Positions 10,982 to 22,560 of a stretch of 64,000 bases of DNA are shown here, in pieces. The notes under the pieces were generated by a model. That model was not told the DNA's origin. It was given only the letters and a program-made list of their open reading frames with translations, and searched no databases. Numbering within the stretch: position 1 is the first letter of the stretch; every line of letters begins with the position of its first letter. Location: positions 124,001 to 188,000 of the forward strand of contig DF239023.1 of NCBI GenBank assembly GCA_000507305.1, in the 5' to 3' direction. Origin of the DNA: Breviolum minutum Mf 1.05b.01 (Eukaryota; Sar; Dinophyceae; Suessiales; Symbiodiniaceae). The position numbers were made by a program, and so were the translations under genes.

Positions 10982-11080
10982 TAGGTGGTTTCAACCCATT
11001 TGAAAAATATATGAGTCAAATTAGATGATTTCCCCAGGGTTCGGGGTGAAAATAAAAAATGATCAAAACCACCACCCAGA
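10982..11080. mobile_element. GGTGGTTTCAACCC inverted-repeat family (reference copy)
   Basis: Arms (CTA)GTTGGTGGTTTCAACC and GAAACCACCACCTAG around a conserved core GTCAAATTGGATCATTTCCCC, then GGGGTGAAAATAAA. The core shows this is one element type rather than a chance palindrome. Copies also at 6228-6325, 12117-12215, 12940-13036, 22643-22752, 27055-27161, 31806-31905, 41893-41993, 45556-45666, 48475-48580, 49692-49780, 49961-50053, 51727-51820, 52340-52437, 58913-59009, 59971-60078 and 63201-63304, with fragments at 35658, 43259 and 54528. Confidence 0.82.
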
Positions 11081-11798
11081 TATATATATATATATATATA
11101 TTCCCAGGGCCTATTTTGGTCACTGCTTCTGTCTTTGACCCAAGGCACGAGAGAATGATAGGCGTGACATAGTCAGGACCCTCTTCTTGCGGTCCGACCT
11201 GCCATGAATGCTGATATTCCATGGATCTCTCTGGTGATAGGTGATAGGTGGTAGGGGATTTTTTGTTCATCCCCTAAACGAAAGCAACGACTATACCTGG
11301 TATATAAGAGCATTTTTCCTCAAAAATTGGGTGAGTATATGATTATATCCTACCGATCCCACCCTTTACAAGGACAAATTAGTTGATGATGGGTTTTCTT
11401 GGATGTTTTTCTTTGGTTTCCAACATGTTTAGATCCCACTGTGAATTCAAGGCAGGCACCAGACTGCCTCCCCCATTTTTGTGGATATAAATCCTGGCAC
11501 TACAGGTCCTTGCCTCAAAAAAAAACTCTACACTCCCTGAAACTAACATAGTCCCCGAAAATAGGCCATCCCAAAGGAAAATTTCAGCCTCCAACCATTG
11601 ATTCTCAGGGGCTATGTTAGTTTCAGGGAGGGTATAGAATTCAGCTGCACCAGTTTTTTTTGACCCGATTTTCTCCTATCGTTATCTGACCCATATCATT
11701 CCATGGGGCGTAGCTTTTCTCTCCTTCAAAGTATCATAAGCACCTGCAAAAATGATAGCCAATTGTTCGGAAGCGATTTGTTAGTTTTAGGGAGGATA

Positions 11799-11927
11799 CT
11801 GGGATGTCGGATGTCCATGGTACTGAGTAACTGGGTTATAACCCCTATATAAGTAGGTTATAAGTCCCTTAAGAAGGTTATAGACCCACTTGGTAACTAG
11901 TTACTAACTTCCATGGACATCCAAGTA
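11799..11927. mobile_element. GGATGTCC inverted-repeat family (reference copy)
   Basis: Ends CTGGGATGTCC and GGACATCCAAGTA. The interior alternates TTACTAACT, GGTTATAACCCC and AAGTAGGTTATA blocks, so most of the element can fold on itself. Other copies: 6121-6385, 14508-14735, 15156-15284, 15792-15939, 19911-20045, 23462-23603, 27393-27512, 35474-35660, 38924-39058, 42011-42272 with 42042-42180 nested, 47349-47474, 47644-47770, 48888-49029, 55945-56060, 62508-62633 and 63599-63744. Two sister sets share the interior: GAGGTTCAGGATAC ends (13391-13530, 25369-25512, 49445-49588) and TTGGAGGATCATCC ends (15281-15386, 24987-25224, 48314-48437, 52464-52623). Confidence 0.82.
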
Positions 11928-13081
11928 TATTTAACTTGATTATATCATGAACATAAACCAAGTTGTTGGTTTCCGCAAAAGGTCACCTTCTCTGATGCAT
12001 CCCCAAAAAAGCCCAATGTATGGTGGTGGTGGACTTTACCCGATACATTTACCCATCCCCAACTTGGATGTCGCGGTTTTCAAGTGAGGATCAATTTGAT
12101 GTTTGACCTACCTAGCTGATGGTTGAACCAATCCGATTGTAAAAATATCAGTCAAATTGGATCATTCCCCACGTAGAGTAAAAAACCCAACGAAAATTGA
12201 AACCACCACCTAGCTGCTTAGGGGTATTTTGGGGCTAATACCCACTGATCCTAACCTCTTACTCTCTTCCTGGCACATGCAAGTAGCTCCTAAATCTACC
12301 GTAAATGTAGGTAGATAGATCAACCCCTTTGTTTGTCCGAGGAATACATTTCTGATATGATCTGTTTTATTGTTCGGTCAAAACATTAGAAGACACCAAT
12401 CTTAAGCCAGAGTTGCAAGTGGGGTTTTCACTACGAGGCGCAATTACAAAAGCACCTGGTGGTGACCATTTACAGATTTTGCCTTAATCCAAAGATGTCA
12501 AAGACCATTAAAAGAATAGTCTCCCGGAATTCTTGATTATAAACGTTTCTCTTCGGAAAAAAACAAGCCATTGAAATGAATTCCTCGCGTACTCATCTCG
12601 CGATATATACACTATAGTGGACACCCCTAGTTGTAAATGAGATATAACCTCAGTAAACCTTAATCAACCTCAGTTGTACGAGGTGGGCCCCCTACCAGTT
12701 ATAACTTGGGTTATAGCTCCTATAACTAGGGTGAAATAAGAACAGTTAGCCATTTATCTAAGGCCATTTATAGGGGTGAACTAACTCCATTTGTATCTGG
12801 TAGGGGCCCACCTTGTAGTAGGGGTATAACCAATAATAAATCCATGGCTTTTCCACCGTTCGGGAGCCCCCCTTACTTTATGGCTGGTCAACCAACCCCT
12901 CCTAACGTACCCCTCAACTGGGGTTATAAGTCTGGGTGGTGGTTGAACCAACCCATTTGAAAAATGTTAGTCAAATTGGATCATTTCCCCGGGGTTCGGG
13001 GTGAAAATAAAGAAATGCTTGAAACCATCATATAGGAGTTATTAACCTACTAATAATTGGGTTTGTGGGCCCACCTTGTAC

Positions 13082-13183
13082 CCTTCGCCCAGGAGTTGCA
13101 TTCAATATTGGAGACTTACCTTGGGCCTCTAAGTATATCATGTTTTCATCATTCTCTTCCAACTTTGGTTGGCAGTTTCTTGC
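13082..13183 (-). CDS. Unrecognised coding exon ending at a TACAAGGTGG-family donor
   Basis: 34 codons after acceptor TTGAG: ARNCQPKLEENDENMIYLEA and on to NATPGRR. An alternative donor GTAAGT lies inside, after EAQ. The far end sits directly on GTACAAGGTGGGCCC, the arm of a partial element, so the element would provide the donor. The acidic, low-complexity part could be a linker. No family recognised. Confidence 0.45.
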
Positions 13184-14427
13184 CTCAAACAAGTTTGGAC
13201 CAAAGATCAAAAGTCGCGTTTTTTTTGGGGAATGGTCATCCCACCTTCATAGGAAATCCTTGTATTGGGTACCCTCGGGTAGCCTAACATAGCTGGCTGG
13301 AAAAATCACTATTTTCAATAGGAAATGCATCTTCATTCAAAGGGTCCATTTTCCAGCCATTGCTATGTTACTCTACCGCAGTGTATATAAACCCTACCTA
13401 GAGGTTCAGGATACTTAGTAAGTGGATAGTAACCAGGGTTATAACCCCTATAAGTGGGTTATATCTCCCCTAACTAGGGTTGTAAACCTACATATAACCA
13501 GTTACTAAGTATCCTGAACCTCTAAGTACTATTGTGTTGATGACCATCCCCTCTTGTTGACGGAAACTATCGGAGTTTCGACCACCCAAAACAAATTTGT
13601 CAAGGTGATCCCTTGGCTTTTCCGTGAGATTTCAATATATTCCCAAACCAAAAAAAAGGCCCCAAAAATCTTCCACCTTCTCGTGATGATGATGTGGCTT
13701 AACTTCACCTCAAGTGGCACAGCAATAAGAATAGTAGGATTATGGCTAGTGAACCTACCCCCCTTACATACCCCCTGCAAAAATAAGGCCTTGTTAAGGG
13801 CTTATGAAAACCCAGTGGTTTCCCTCCATAAGGCCTTATTAAACCCTTATTTCTGGGGGGGTGGTACGTTAGGGGGAGGGTAGGTTGTCCAGCCACGATA
13901 GGAATCTTTGGACCTTCCAAAGGGCTGCTATTTGTGATATACCCCTACTTCCAGCCTTGGTCATTAAAAAAGCTGCTTAGACGATATATGATATATGTTT
14001 GAGTACCGGTCTTGTTGCCATAAATGATAAGATGTTCTTTTTTGGTATCTTCTCTTGCATTGTATGTGTATATTCCAATAACTTTCCTATTCAACGTAGT
14101 TTCTGTTGGCACCTGACAAGGGGGATTCCAACAGGTTCCCCTTTGGAACAGGATTCCCACGTTTTCTGTCTTTCCCCAAATGGAACACCATGTTTAAGGG
14201 CGGCTAAGGATGGAGACGAGCATGTTACCAACTCATTAAAGAAAAAAAGCAGTCCTTGGAGAACAAAGTAGAAGATTCTGATTGTTCTCATTAAAACCAT
14301 GTTGTTGTACGTTCTTTTTGGGCAAAAACCTCATGATCACAAAGAACAAGTTGCATTACAGTATTACTCGAGGCATGCCTAAGCTACAACGTTGGATAGT
14401 TAAGTAGGTTAGTCTGATTCCCTTCAG

Positions 14428-15032
14428 AAAAAATAGACTATTTACCCATATCCCCTTACTTTTGGATCCATCTTTTTCCGGCTTTCCCATTTGATAGGAT
14501 ATGTAACGAGGATGTCCCAGGAAGTTAGTAAAAGGTTAGGATCAGTAAATCATTTCATCAATTTCTTCTTCCTCAACAACTGTTCCAGTACCAGGTTCAA
14601 TTCTGAATAAATTTTGAGTTGCATTCTGCTCTTCAAAAAGTATTTCAACCCCAGTAGACCCCATAACTAGGTGAAATAATCCAATTAACTAACCATTGAT
14701 CCTAACTTCCAGCACGGGACATCCAAACATCCAAGTCCCCGGGAGAGTGATATTCATGTTGCTGGATGTCGTGGATGAAAAATATTGGGAAATCCCGTTC
14801 ACCAACCCAGCATGTTGATTGGAGATCCTGTTTTTTTAATCTTCTGAGTGCCTCATATTTATTATTTGATTCATGTTTTTCTATCTCCCTCATCTTCCAA
14901 ATACCTCCTGAGAAGGCCTTTAGGGGCTCCAAACACATCCTGAGAAGGTATTTGGATGATTTTGGACAAGATATATTGACCTTGAAAGTCGTTGCCACCA
15001 TTTTAATCACGGTGGTTCCTGTTGTATCATGA
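14428..15032 (+). CDS. Hydrophobic protein, three phase-matched exons, two element-filled introns
   Basis: Exon 14428-14502 (acceptor CCCTTCAG) reads KIDYLPISPYFWIHLFPAFP. It ends T|GTAACG in phase 1. Exon 14736-14813 follows acceptor CATCCAAG and reads PGRVIFMLLDVVDEKYWEIP. It ends in phase 1 at GTTGAT. Exon 14971-15032 follows GGACAAG and reads ILTLKVVATILITVVPVVS, then TGA. Intron 14503-14735 is a GGATGTCC-family element; intron 14814-14970 ends in a CCAAATACC-family element. Aromatic and aliphatic runs suggest membrane segments. The last exon may be terminal or may continue through another donor. Function unknown. Confidence 0.55.
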
Positions 15033-15951
15033 TATATCCTTATTTGAACAATCCCTAGACATTCAAAATACCTGGTGAGGATCGGTATTTGAAACCCCTA
15101 AAAGCCAAACCTCAGGAGATGTTTGGGGGTTCTCTCACACCGATCCTCACAAGACTACTGGGATGTCCTGCTGGTACTTAGTAACTGGATTATAACCCCT
15201 AAAGGTTCTTTACGTCCCTTAAGTAGGTGAAATCAAACCAACTTACTGACGATCGTTACTAACTTCCAGCCGGACACCCTACTTGGAGGATCATTCCATT
15301 TAATTGTCTAACTGGAGTTATTCACATTCCAAGTGGCCTAAATTGCTTATAAAACTACTTACTAAGTGGGATGATCCTCCAAGTAGTAGGAACATCTCCT
15401 AAAGGAATTCCTGTCTCCAAAAATGGCCAGGTTTAGAGATCACCGATCACCAAGCTTGGACCAATGCACTAACCGGGCCACGAAAGCCACTGCCATGGAA
15501 AATTTAACTATAGATACCCCCAAAAAATATCCATATTTGAAAGAAAATATGGAAATACCTTTTGACAAACATGTTTGGGGGTATCCAGGCAGGTATCCAT
15601 GTTACATGTCCACAGTTTAAACTTAATTACCCAACAAAAACAGTACCCCCCTTGGCTTGTGAACTTTTGAAAAATCACATGCGTCATCATATCCCTAGAG
15701 ATCCAAATACCTTTTTTGCGGATCAGGATCGGTGTGAAAGAACCACCAAACATGTTCTGAGGTTAGGCTTTTAGATCGGGATTCCAAACACCTACTGGGA
15801 TGTCCGGTTGGAAGTTAGGATTCAAGGTTGGTAATTAAGTGGGCTATTTCACCAATATACTAACCATTTATAAGTAGGTGAAATAACCCATTTAAATTAC
15901 CAATCATTTATCCTAACTTCCAAAGGGGACATCCAAGTATTCACCGCTGAG

Positions 15952-16098
15952 GTCGCCAACTGGAACTTCCTTCGCCGGAAAAGATCACAATCAACGCCAC
16001 CTGTGTCGCGTCTGGTAACAGGGGGAAACTGATGTCGCGTTTCATGGTTTTTGGGGGCGTTTTTGGTCCCCAGGATCGCTTCAAGGTTCGCAACATGG
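15952..16098 (+). CDS. Unrecognised coding exon, 48 codons
   Basis: Acceptor CCGCTGAG lies a few bases beyond a GGATGTCC-family element. The open frame reads RQLELPSPEKITINATCVAS, then MSRFMVFGGVFGPQDRFK, and ends G|GTAACC. GC content is visibly higher than in the flanks. A plus-strand island at about 15395-15500 (ITDHQAWTNALTGPRKPLPW) may be an upstream exon; its 3' boundary is unclear. No family recognised. Confidence 0.45.
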
Positions 16099-16844
16099 GT
16101 AACCTTAACTAGTGGTGGAGGGAAAACTTCGGTGGACCTCCTCGAGGTAATGGAAAAGTATCAGAGCTATATAGCCTAAATAATGAGGTTTTTTACTGAT
16201 GGTCCAATCTTACAAGTACCGTACTTGATAGGTTGTTTTGATCCCCGTGTTTTACACTTACGAACTATGGGCAAAAAAACACCCCCAAAATTTAACAGCT
16301 CGCCCCTGAAAAAATGATGGTTGGAAGATGAGTTTCCTTTTGGGATTGCCTATGTTAAATTTCCGGGGTGTATATATACACATAATCATCCCTACAACTA
16401 ACATCTCGCCCCTGAATATTCAATGGTTGGAAGATGATTCATTTCCATTTGCCTCGAAAGGCCTATGGCCTATGTTCAGAACTTTGGGTTGGTTTTAGGG
16501 AGGGTATAATTATAATATAGTTCCTAAGTAATTAACTCCTACGTACCACCATGAGCCACCAAGTTTTTTGGGAGCTTGATTCTAGATATTCTTCTGGTAC
16601 CCAAAATGTTCGATTCTCATCAGCTCGGCGAGAATCAACTTCTTTGGACCTTCCGAAGTCTTACTGTAGAGATATGGCTGTTTCCAAAAATAGTGGGTTT
16701 TCCCCCCAAATCATCCCATGTTTAATAGGGTTTTCCATTATTTTCACCATCCATTTCGGGGGCCCACCCCTATTTTTGGAAACACCTATATGGAAATTTA
16801 CTTTTGTTACAAATACTTCGCAAAAGCATTCGGCAGTTTGTGAA

Positions 16845-17265
16845 GGTTCGACATTTCATTAGGATCATCCACCCTCGGGTAAAACTAAATTTCCGGGGTT
16901 CAGCTGAAACTGGAACGTCCCCTCTTTTAACACCAGATCTCTCCCAGCGAAGCCCGATTCGAAAGTACCCGCACTTGAAACATTGTCGTCAAATTCGCAA
17001 CAAAATAACAACAAAACCGTTAATGAATCAACCACCGATAATTAGCAACTCATGTTATAGTTGTTAATTATGTTCCAATAGAATCCATGTATAACTGGGT
17101 TTGGTATTTAATTCTATGTCAAAAAAAGACGGTAAACTGCAAAAAATGCTTCTGCACCCTGACACTGCCAACACACCTCCGCAATCACGCAGGACCACAG
17201 GAGGATGTTGAAAATGCCCAGAAACGTCTGCCTACGCCATCGAGGTCTCTGACGAGTGGAAAGGG
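16845..17265 (+). CDS. Unrecognised coding islands, basic protein
   Basis: A frame open to 17067 gives VKLNFRGSAETGTSPLLTP, then RSPIRKYPHLKHCRQIRNK, after possible acceptor TTTGTGAAG. A second island, about 17140-17265, reads LPTHLRNHAGPQEDVENAQK, then LPTPSRSLTSGK, and ends GG|GTAAAA. Both look coding by composition, but the exon joins are not resolved. A GTTTCCAAAAATAG-family element ends just upstream, at 16794. Confidence 0.42.
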
Positions 17266-17895
17266 GTAAAAAAATGTGATTCTTGGTGGCGAAATGTAGC
17301 AGTTTCGAATTATTTAGTTAAAAGTTGGGTTATCACTTACACCTGTAAGTTGGTTGATAAGTCCCCTAAATAGGATTATAAAGCTATAAGCCAAGTTACT
17401 AACGATTGTTCCTAACTACCTTGACACATCAAGTAGTACATGATGGCAATCTTACTGTGAAGGATTTCTGAAAATAGAAATACCTCCATATTAATCCATT
17501 CAAGAAATAGGGGAATACATGGTAGAACAATGTAAAACAGTATTCAGCAATTCATGTACCATGAACAAGCGAAAAAACTTAATTCAGTTCCAGTGGATTG
17601 AATTTTGAATCGCACCAAAAAAAAGTATTGCAAGGGCCAGCACAGTTCTTTCTTTTCAGTGCCTTGCTATGCACCTACTACCAGTACTAGTACTAACACT
17701 AGGTCGATGATCATCGCAGACTGTATGCAAATGATTCACTTTTAGTTTAGGCTAAAGTTTGTCCACCCAGAAGGACGGGAAAAACAACTTCTTTCAGAAA
17801 AGCATCCCAAATCTTGCCCAAAAGTGTTCAACAGTGTGGTTTGGATGTGGTTTGGGACAAGTGAGTATATACAGAGAAAACAAAACAATGAATGA

Positions 17896-18201
17896 ATGCA
17901 TGAAAAAATGAACAAACGAGTGAACCAATCTCATGACTGTGCTAAATACATTTTGACATTTAACACATTCTTTCCAAATAAACCCCAAGACAACCTTCTC
18001 CCATTCGTTTTCCATCTTTCCTCTGCCCTTTTGGGTCGGAGAATACAAATGTTTCCCCCTATTCAGGGCCTCACCAGTTTGATCCAAATGTTCTCTCGCT
18101 TTGGGGGTGTGATCTCATTCTTGCCGTACCTGGTGTTGGCAGTTGGCATTTGGTGCACCAAATTTTGCCCCCGGAGTCCGCGATCTTTTTGCATGAAGTG
18201 A
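17896..18201 (+). CDS. Open frame of about 100 codons, low confidence
   Basis: An uninterrupted frame reads through HLSSALLGRRIQMFPP and GVISFLPYLVLAVGIW to a TGA at 18201. The opposite strand is also largely open here, so the strand is uncertain. No motif recognised. It lies downstream of the 16.8-17.3 kb islands and could be part of the same gene. Confidence 0.28.
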   Translation: MHEKMNKRVNQSHDCAKYILTFNTFFPNKPQDNLLPFVFHLSSALLGRRIQMFPPIQGLTSLIQMFSRFGGVISFLPYLVLAVGIWCTKFCPRSPRSFCMK

Positions 18202-18856
18202 GTTGTGGGGTCCATATAAATGGCCGAAAATACGACATGGGTAACTGGGATGAACAAACCCTGCAAAGTGGAGCTATAATTCTATATGTACTTATATATA
18301 ACTTATAACTGGTAGGGCTGGAATCTAAGGTTACCTCCCCAATATCACCCGCCCAAGAAATAAGGCCCTAGTGGCCGGCCTTATTACGGGAAACCTAATG
18401 GTTAATAGTCCCTCAATAAGGCTTGCTATTTCTTGGGGAGGAGTGGCATTGGAGGTCCCCTTACACCCCCGAAAACTAACATGTCCCCTAAAAAGGGACT
18501 ATTTCAGTAGGAGATACATCTTCCAACCATTGATTTTTAGGGGACATGTTACATGTTAGTTATTCGGGGAGTAGATTCCCATGATTAAAACAAGCACCTC
18601 TAGGCCGTGCCTCAAAAAGGAAACTCATCTGCCGGGCCCCAGCTGTTTCAGGTGCGACGTACGTCAGTTGCAGGGAAAGTTGTACTGTTGATGGAAGACA
18701 TCCGGCTAACCTGTTAATATGGTAAATATCCCATGATTTACAGGGTTTTATACATCCCAGGTGGTGCAGGATTTCAGCCATCAACAGTAGTTCCAAAACA
18801 CCTAGGTCTACACATCTAGGATTGAGTTACGTGACAGAACTTGATTTGTCTACAAG

Positions 18857-20075
18857 TATTTTGCCCACGTAACCTTTCAAAGGGAAAAGCGTGTTCATCC
18901 CAAACAGATAAATCCAGCAGACTTGCCAGTACTAGTAGTGAGGATTTTGAGGTTAAGTTTCAAAAAAAAACAACCTGTGTTGCTGGGTTGAAAGCAAGTG
19001 GACATATTATATACATAAATGAATTAAACTCGACTGATGGATGGTAATGTTGGTACACGTCTGTGTTCGAAGTGTCATGAATCAGTTTGTGATGTCTGAT
19101 GTGCGTTTCTATTCGACCCCATCAGTATTGGGTTGTGACAAGTATATTCAAAGAGGCAATCCTTCCCCTGCTCCATAAACTACTGGCGACTTGGTTCCTG
19201 CCTTCAAGACATCGAACAACTTGTTAGAAAATCCTTTCACTAAGGAAAAAATAAATCCCACCTCGACAAAACTCCAGTCATTTTAAGTCACCCCAACGAA
19301 ACCATCTCACCACCTTACATTTCCAACTTTTTTAACTACACACTTTTTCAGCATATGGCAAGTATTCATTATTCTTTGTCAAATTGAAAGAACACATGTC
19401 AACTACAGTAATTAATGAAATTATTCGTTGTTTCTTCAAGAAAACAATCTTCACATTGATCCACTTTTCCCTGGGCGTACACATTGAAGTAGACCCGTGC
19501 TTGTTCCTCTTTCAAGCCGCATAGACCCGTCTTGCACCTTGGTCGAGTTTCTTTCAACAACGTTGCCGTCTTAACCGTTGCCGAATCATCGAACGACTAT
19601 AATAAGTTGCGCTCTGAACTGAAAGCCTCACCAGTTGAGGGAACGGTAGTGAATATCTCATTATTTACAAGGCTTTAGCACCGTCCCAAATGGTTGTTTG
19701 GGATTAAATTTATTATTTTCATAGGTAGTTGAGGTTGGTAGTTTATCCAATTATTTACAAGGCTTCAAAAACATCCCAGATGGTTGGGAATGGATTTCTG
19801 AACCATCAACAGTACCCTGGGTTTGGATAGGATGATAGGTGTATGATCGGCGTGAGTTTGTCTGTGGGTAACTCACATCGGTCCAAAGAAGTTCGGTATG
19901 AGTGGAAGACTAGTAGGGTGTCCGGCTGGAAGTGATCGTAACGATCGTTGGTAAGTTGGTTTATTTCACCTACTGAAGGGACGTAAACAACCCACTGATA
20001 TAGGGGTTATAATCCAGTTTCCAAGTACCATGGAAATCCCAGTAGAGCCAGCTGAATATTAAAAAACAATCGGAG
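18857..20075 (+). CDS. Unrecognised multi-exon gene
   Basis: Exon 18857-18951 (acceptor TCTACAAG, donor GTTAAG) reads YFAHVTFQREKRVHPKQINP and on to LVVRIL, ending in phase 2. Exon 19490-19567 begins in matching phase: RPVLVPLSSRIDPSCTLVEF. A short piece ending at 19895 (VGNSHRSKEV, donor GTATGAG, phase 2) joins in phase to exon 20048-20075 (QLNIKKQSE). The 152-bp intron 19896-20047 between the last two is a GGATGTCC-family element. The link between the second and third pieces is not phase-proven. No family recognised. Confidence 0.42.
19896..20047. mobile_element. GGATGTCC-family element occupying a 152-bp intron
   Basis: Starts GTATGAGTGGAAGACTAGTA and ends CCCAGTAGAG. The element proper is 19911-20045. 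The 15 bases before it (GT...GAAGAC) recur before other copies that fill introns, at 23613 and 25540. Confidence 0.6.
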
Positions 20076-20417
20076 GTCATGGAAATCGAAGGGAAAACTT
20101 CCCCACTAGAAATTTGTTTATCCCTAAGAATCCAAACCGTTCCCTAGAATAGGATTGATGGTCCCAATCCCATCCCCACAATAGAGCTGTAGCACTGTAG
20201 GGTCAATCCCTTTCTTAGGTCACACCTGGATCCTTAGGGCATCCTTATATTTTGAAGGGATCAGTCAGCCACCATGATCTTAAGGCCATTTATGAAAGTC
20301 TTGTATGACTGGTATTGGATTTGACATTGATCATCTCACTCCGAGTTGACCTGCTTTGGTTGATATACAACGCCATATCTAAACGATTGATTTTTTTTCT
20401 AAACAAAAAATTCACAC

Positions 20418-20564
20418 CCTTTATTCCCCAATGAAAAAAATCCTTCAACCCAACGTTCTTCGTCCTGAGTGGTTCTTGTAGGCGTTTTTTGTTGGGTTCA
20501 TCAGGCGTGAATCTGAGACCCGGACGCGCCCTCTCCAATTTTCGTCTTGAAAATAGCTGACAAC
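20418..20564 (-). CDS. Unrecognised coding exon, 48 codons, very basic
   Basis: Strong acceptor ATATTTTTTTCAG, then CQLFSRRKLERARPGLRFTP, then NKKRLQEPLRTKNVGLKDFF and HWGIK, ending G|GTGTGAA. Length 2+144+1 bases. The basic composition is compatible with an RNA- or DNA-associated or ribosomal-type protein, but no family is recognised. Confidence 0.55.
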
Positions 20565-20639
20565 CTGAAAAAAATATCGAACATGAGAACAAAGCAATGT
20601 CCATGCAAGTGATCGTAACGACCTATTTCACCTATTTAC

Positions 20640-21077
20640 TGGACTTACAACCTCATATTGGACCTAAATTGAATCTGGTGTACGTGCTCAATTTTCCGCT
20701 CAATTTCCCCAAAAAGCCGAAAAATGTTGGAAAAAATTCAACCATGACAAGTTTAGACCTGTTTAGACCTCCATTTAAAAAACAAGCATGCAGCATCCAT
20801 ACTTTAAAGAAAATACGTTGTTTTTGTTGGTCAAATCGAACTTTTTGGTTGTTACATACAGATTCAAGAGATAAGATACTACCTCAAATTTGCATGTTCG
20901 ATGCTTGGAACAAGTTCTTTAAAACATATACTATCCCAAATGGTGTTTATCTTCCTGGTAATTTAGCATAGTGCCATCCCTAAAAAACAATCACTATCAA
21001 ATATCAAATCCAAGTTAAAAAGCATTCCATGAAGAGGATTGCTGGTTTGTTCCATGAGCATTCTTTTCTTCAACCGT
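20640..21077. repeat. Direct duplication, copy 1 (about 430 bp)
   Basis: Matches 21846-22277 at roughly nine bases in ten over its whole length, offset about 1206 bp. Both begin near CCTCATATTGGACCTAAATTG and end near CATGAGCATTCTTTTCTT. Copy 1 keeps a 124-codon open frame; copy 2 has small indels (for example CCCAAAAAGCCGAAAAATG against CCCAAAAAGTG) that break it. No family recognised; it may be a dispersed element duplicated locally. Confidence 0.85.
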
Positions 21078-21416
21078 GCTCTTGTTCGGTGAGAAGCCAT
21101 TATCCGCTATAAACATCTACTGGCATGCATATCATCATACATGTTCTCTGACTGAAAATTGGACCTGATGTCGAAACGGGAATTCCATGTAGAATTTCCT
21201 TGGGGATATGATTAACTGGGAGGTTGGACCATCCCCAATGGTCAATGGTTCTTGAAGGGCCCACTAGTTTGGGCTGCCCCAAGAGTGAATTGGATTGTCT
21301 TAGAAACCACGTTGCATTTCCGGGGCACGGCATATGTGCTCAAGATTGCAACAATACCCTCGAAAACAAAAGGCCTCAGCCTAAGGAAGACCATCACAGA
21401 CCATCACGAGTAAATG

Positions 21417-21518
21417 GGTGTTTCCAAAAATAGGGGTACCCCAAAATGGATGGTTTATAATGGAAAACCCTATTAAAATGGATGATTTGGGGGTACCACT
21501 ATTTTCGGAAACAACCAA
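21417..21518. mobile_element. TTTCCAAAAATAGGGGTACC inverted-repeat family
   Basis: Arms GTTTCCAAAAATAGGGGTAC and GTACCACTATTTTCGGAAAC around TGGTTTATAATGGAAAACCC. Nearly identical to the copy at 31214-31320; others at 2520-2628, 16675-16794 and 55107-55214. Translated, it gives ENSGTPKSSILIGFSIINH, a peptide I associate with dinoflagellate gene predictions. Confidence 0.8.
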
Positions 21519-21649
21519 ATAGGTCAATGCTTCAAAAGGAAGCTGACTTCCAAAGTACGATGGCAGCTTGCTGCCCCATTGCCACCTCTTTTTCTGGATC
21601 TGCACGAGAGGTGGCACCCTTCTTTGCTTTCATTGTAAGCTTCCCAGAC

Positions 21650-21771
21650 CAAGCTTGTGGCCCACATCAACGAGAAGCTTTCCCATCCAGGCATAGGTCT
21701 GGCCAATTTGTGCCATGTCCATGTGACGCTTCTCAAGCTGACCAAGGATGTTTTCTTCCCAAGTCCCAGTG
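21650..21771 (-). CDS. Unrecognised coding exon, 40 codons
   Basis: Acceptor AAGTTTAG, then TGTWEENILGQLEKRHMDMA, then QTYAWMGKLLVDVGHKL, ending G|GTCTGG. Just downstream on the same strand a second frame, MKAKKGATSRADPEKEVAMG, looks coding but cannot be joined through so short a gap; it may be a frameshift or a separate exon. The island lies between the two copies of the 430-bp duplication. Confidence 0.5.
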
Positions 21772-21845
21772 CTAAACTTCGAAGCTGGGAAGGTTGTGAA
21801 ATCCTAGCTGCCTGAACATCTGCTCGTGGTCATACAACCTGAAGA

Positions 21846-22277
21846 AAACACAACGACCTCATATTGGACCTAAATTGAATCTGGCGTACGTGCTCAATTT
21901 TCCGCTCAATTTCCCCAAAAAGTGTTGGAAAAAGTTCAACCATGACAAGTTTAGACCTGTTTAGACCTCCATTTAAAGAACAAACATGCAGCATCCATAC
22001 TTTAAATAAAATAGGTCGTTTTTGTTGGTCAAATCGAACTTTTTGGTTATTACATACAGATTCAAGAGATAAGATACTACCTCAGATTTGCTTTTTCGAT
22101 GCTTGGAACAAGTTCAAAAACAGATACTTACAGTACCCAAATGGTGTGTTTTCATGGTAATTTAGCATGGTACCATCCCCAACAATCAATCACTATCAAA
22201 TATCAAATCCAAGTCATACAGCATTCCATGAAAAGGATTGCTGGTTTGTTCCATGAGCATTCTTTTCTTCCAACTGG
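21846..22277. repeat. Direct duplication, copy 2 (about 430 bp)
   Basis: Second copy of the 20640-21077 segment. It is followed immediately by the end of a GGATGTCC-family element (CAACTGGACATCCAAGTAAG) that copy 1 lacks, so that end was gained or lost after the duplication. Confidence 0.85.
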
Positions 22278-22293
22278 ACATCCAAGTAAGAAC

Positions 22294-22560
22294 CTCTTCT
22301 CTTCACTTTTCTGATTCCTTTCATCACCCAGCTGTGCTGTTCCCCAGCTGTTCCCCAAGTCCAATCGTGCCTCTCTTGCGTCAGGGTATGCACCAACGTC
22401 TTATAGTCCTGCAATAAAGGCACCCAACAACTTGGATCGATTGGACCCCAAAAACCCATGGAAACATGTTGGTTTTTGTTGAGCCCTAGAAACATGGGTT
22501 GCAACCGTTCGCTATAACCCGTAAAATTTGAAGGAAAAAAGTGGGTTCCTTGTGGGTATA
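22294..22560 (-). CDS. Unrecognised coding exon, up to about 88 codons
   Basis: Open minus-strand frame YPQGTHFFPSNFTGYSERLQ, then GFWGPIDPSCWVPLLQ, then DYKTLVHTLTQERHDWTWGT, ending KVKRRG|GTTCTTAC. An internal acceptor TTTATTGCAG at 22409 gives an alternative shorter exon (22294-22408). The donor abuts the end of a GGATGTCC-family element. Trp- and charge-rich; no family recognised. Confidence 0.5.

Noticed and set aside
18560..18796. ORF containing MAEILHHLGCIKPC
   Set aside because: Comes from the TGTTGATGGAAGAAATCC element; the same peptide appears at every copy.
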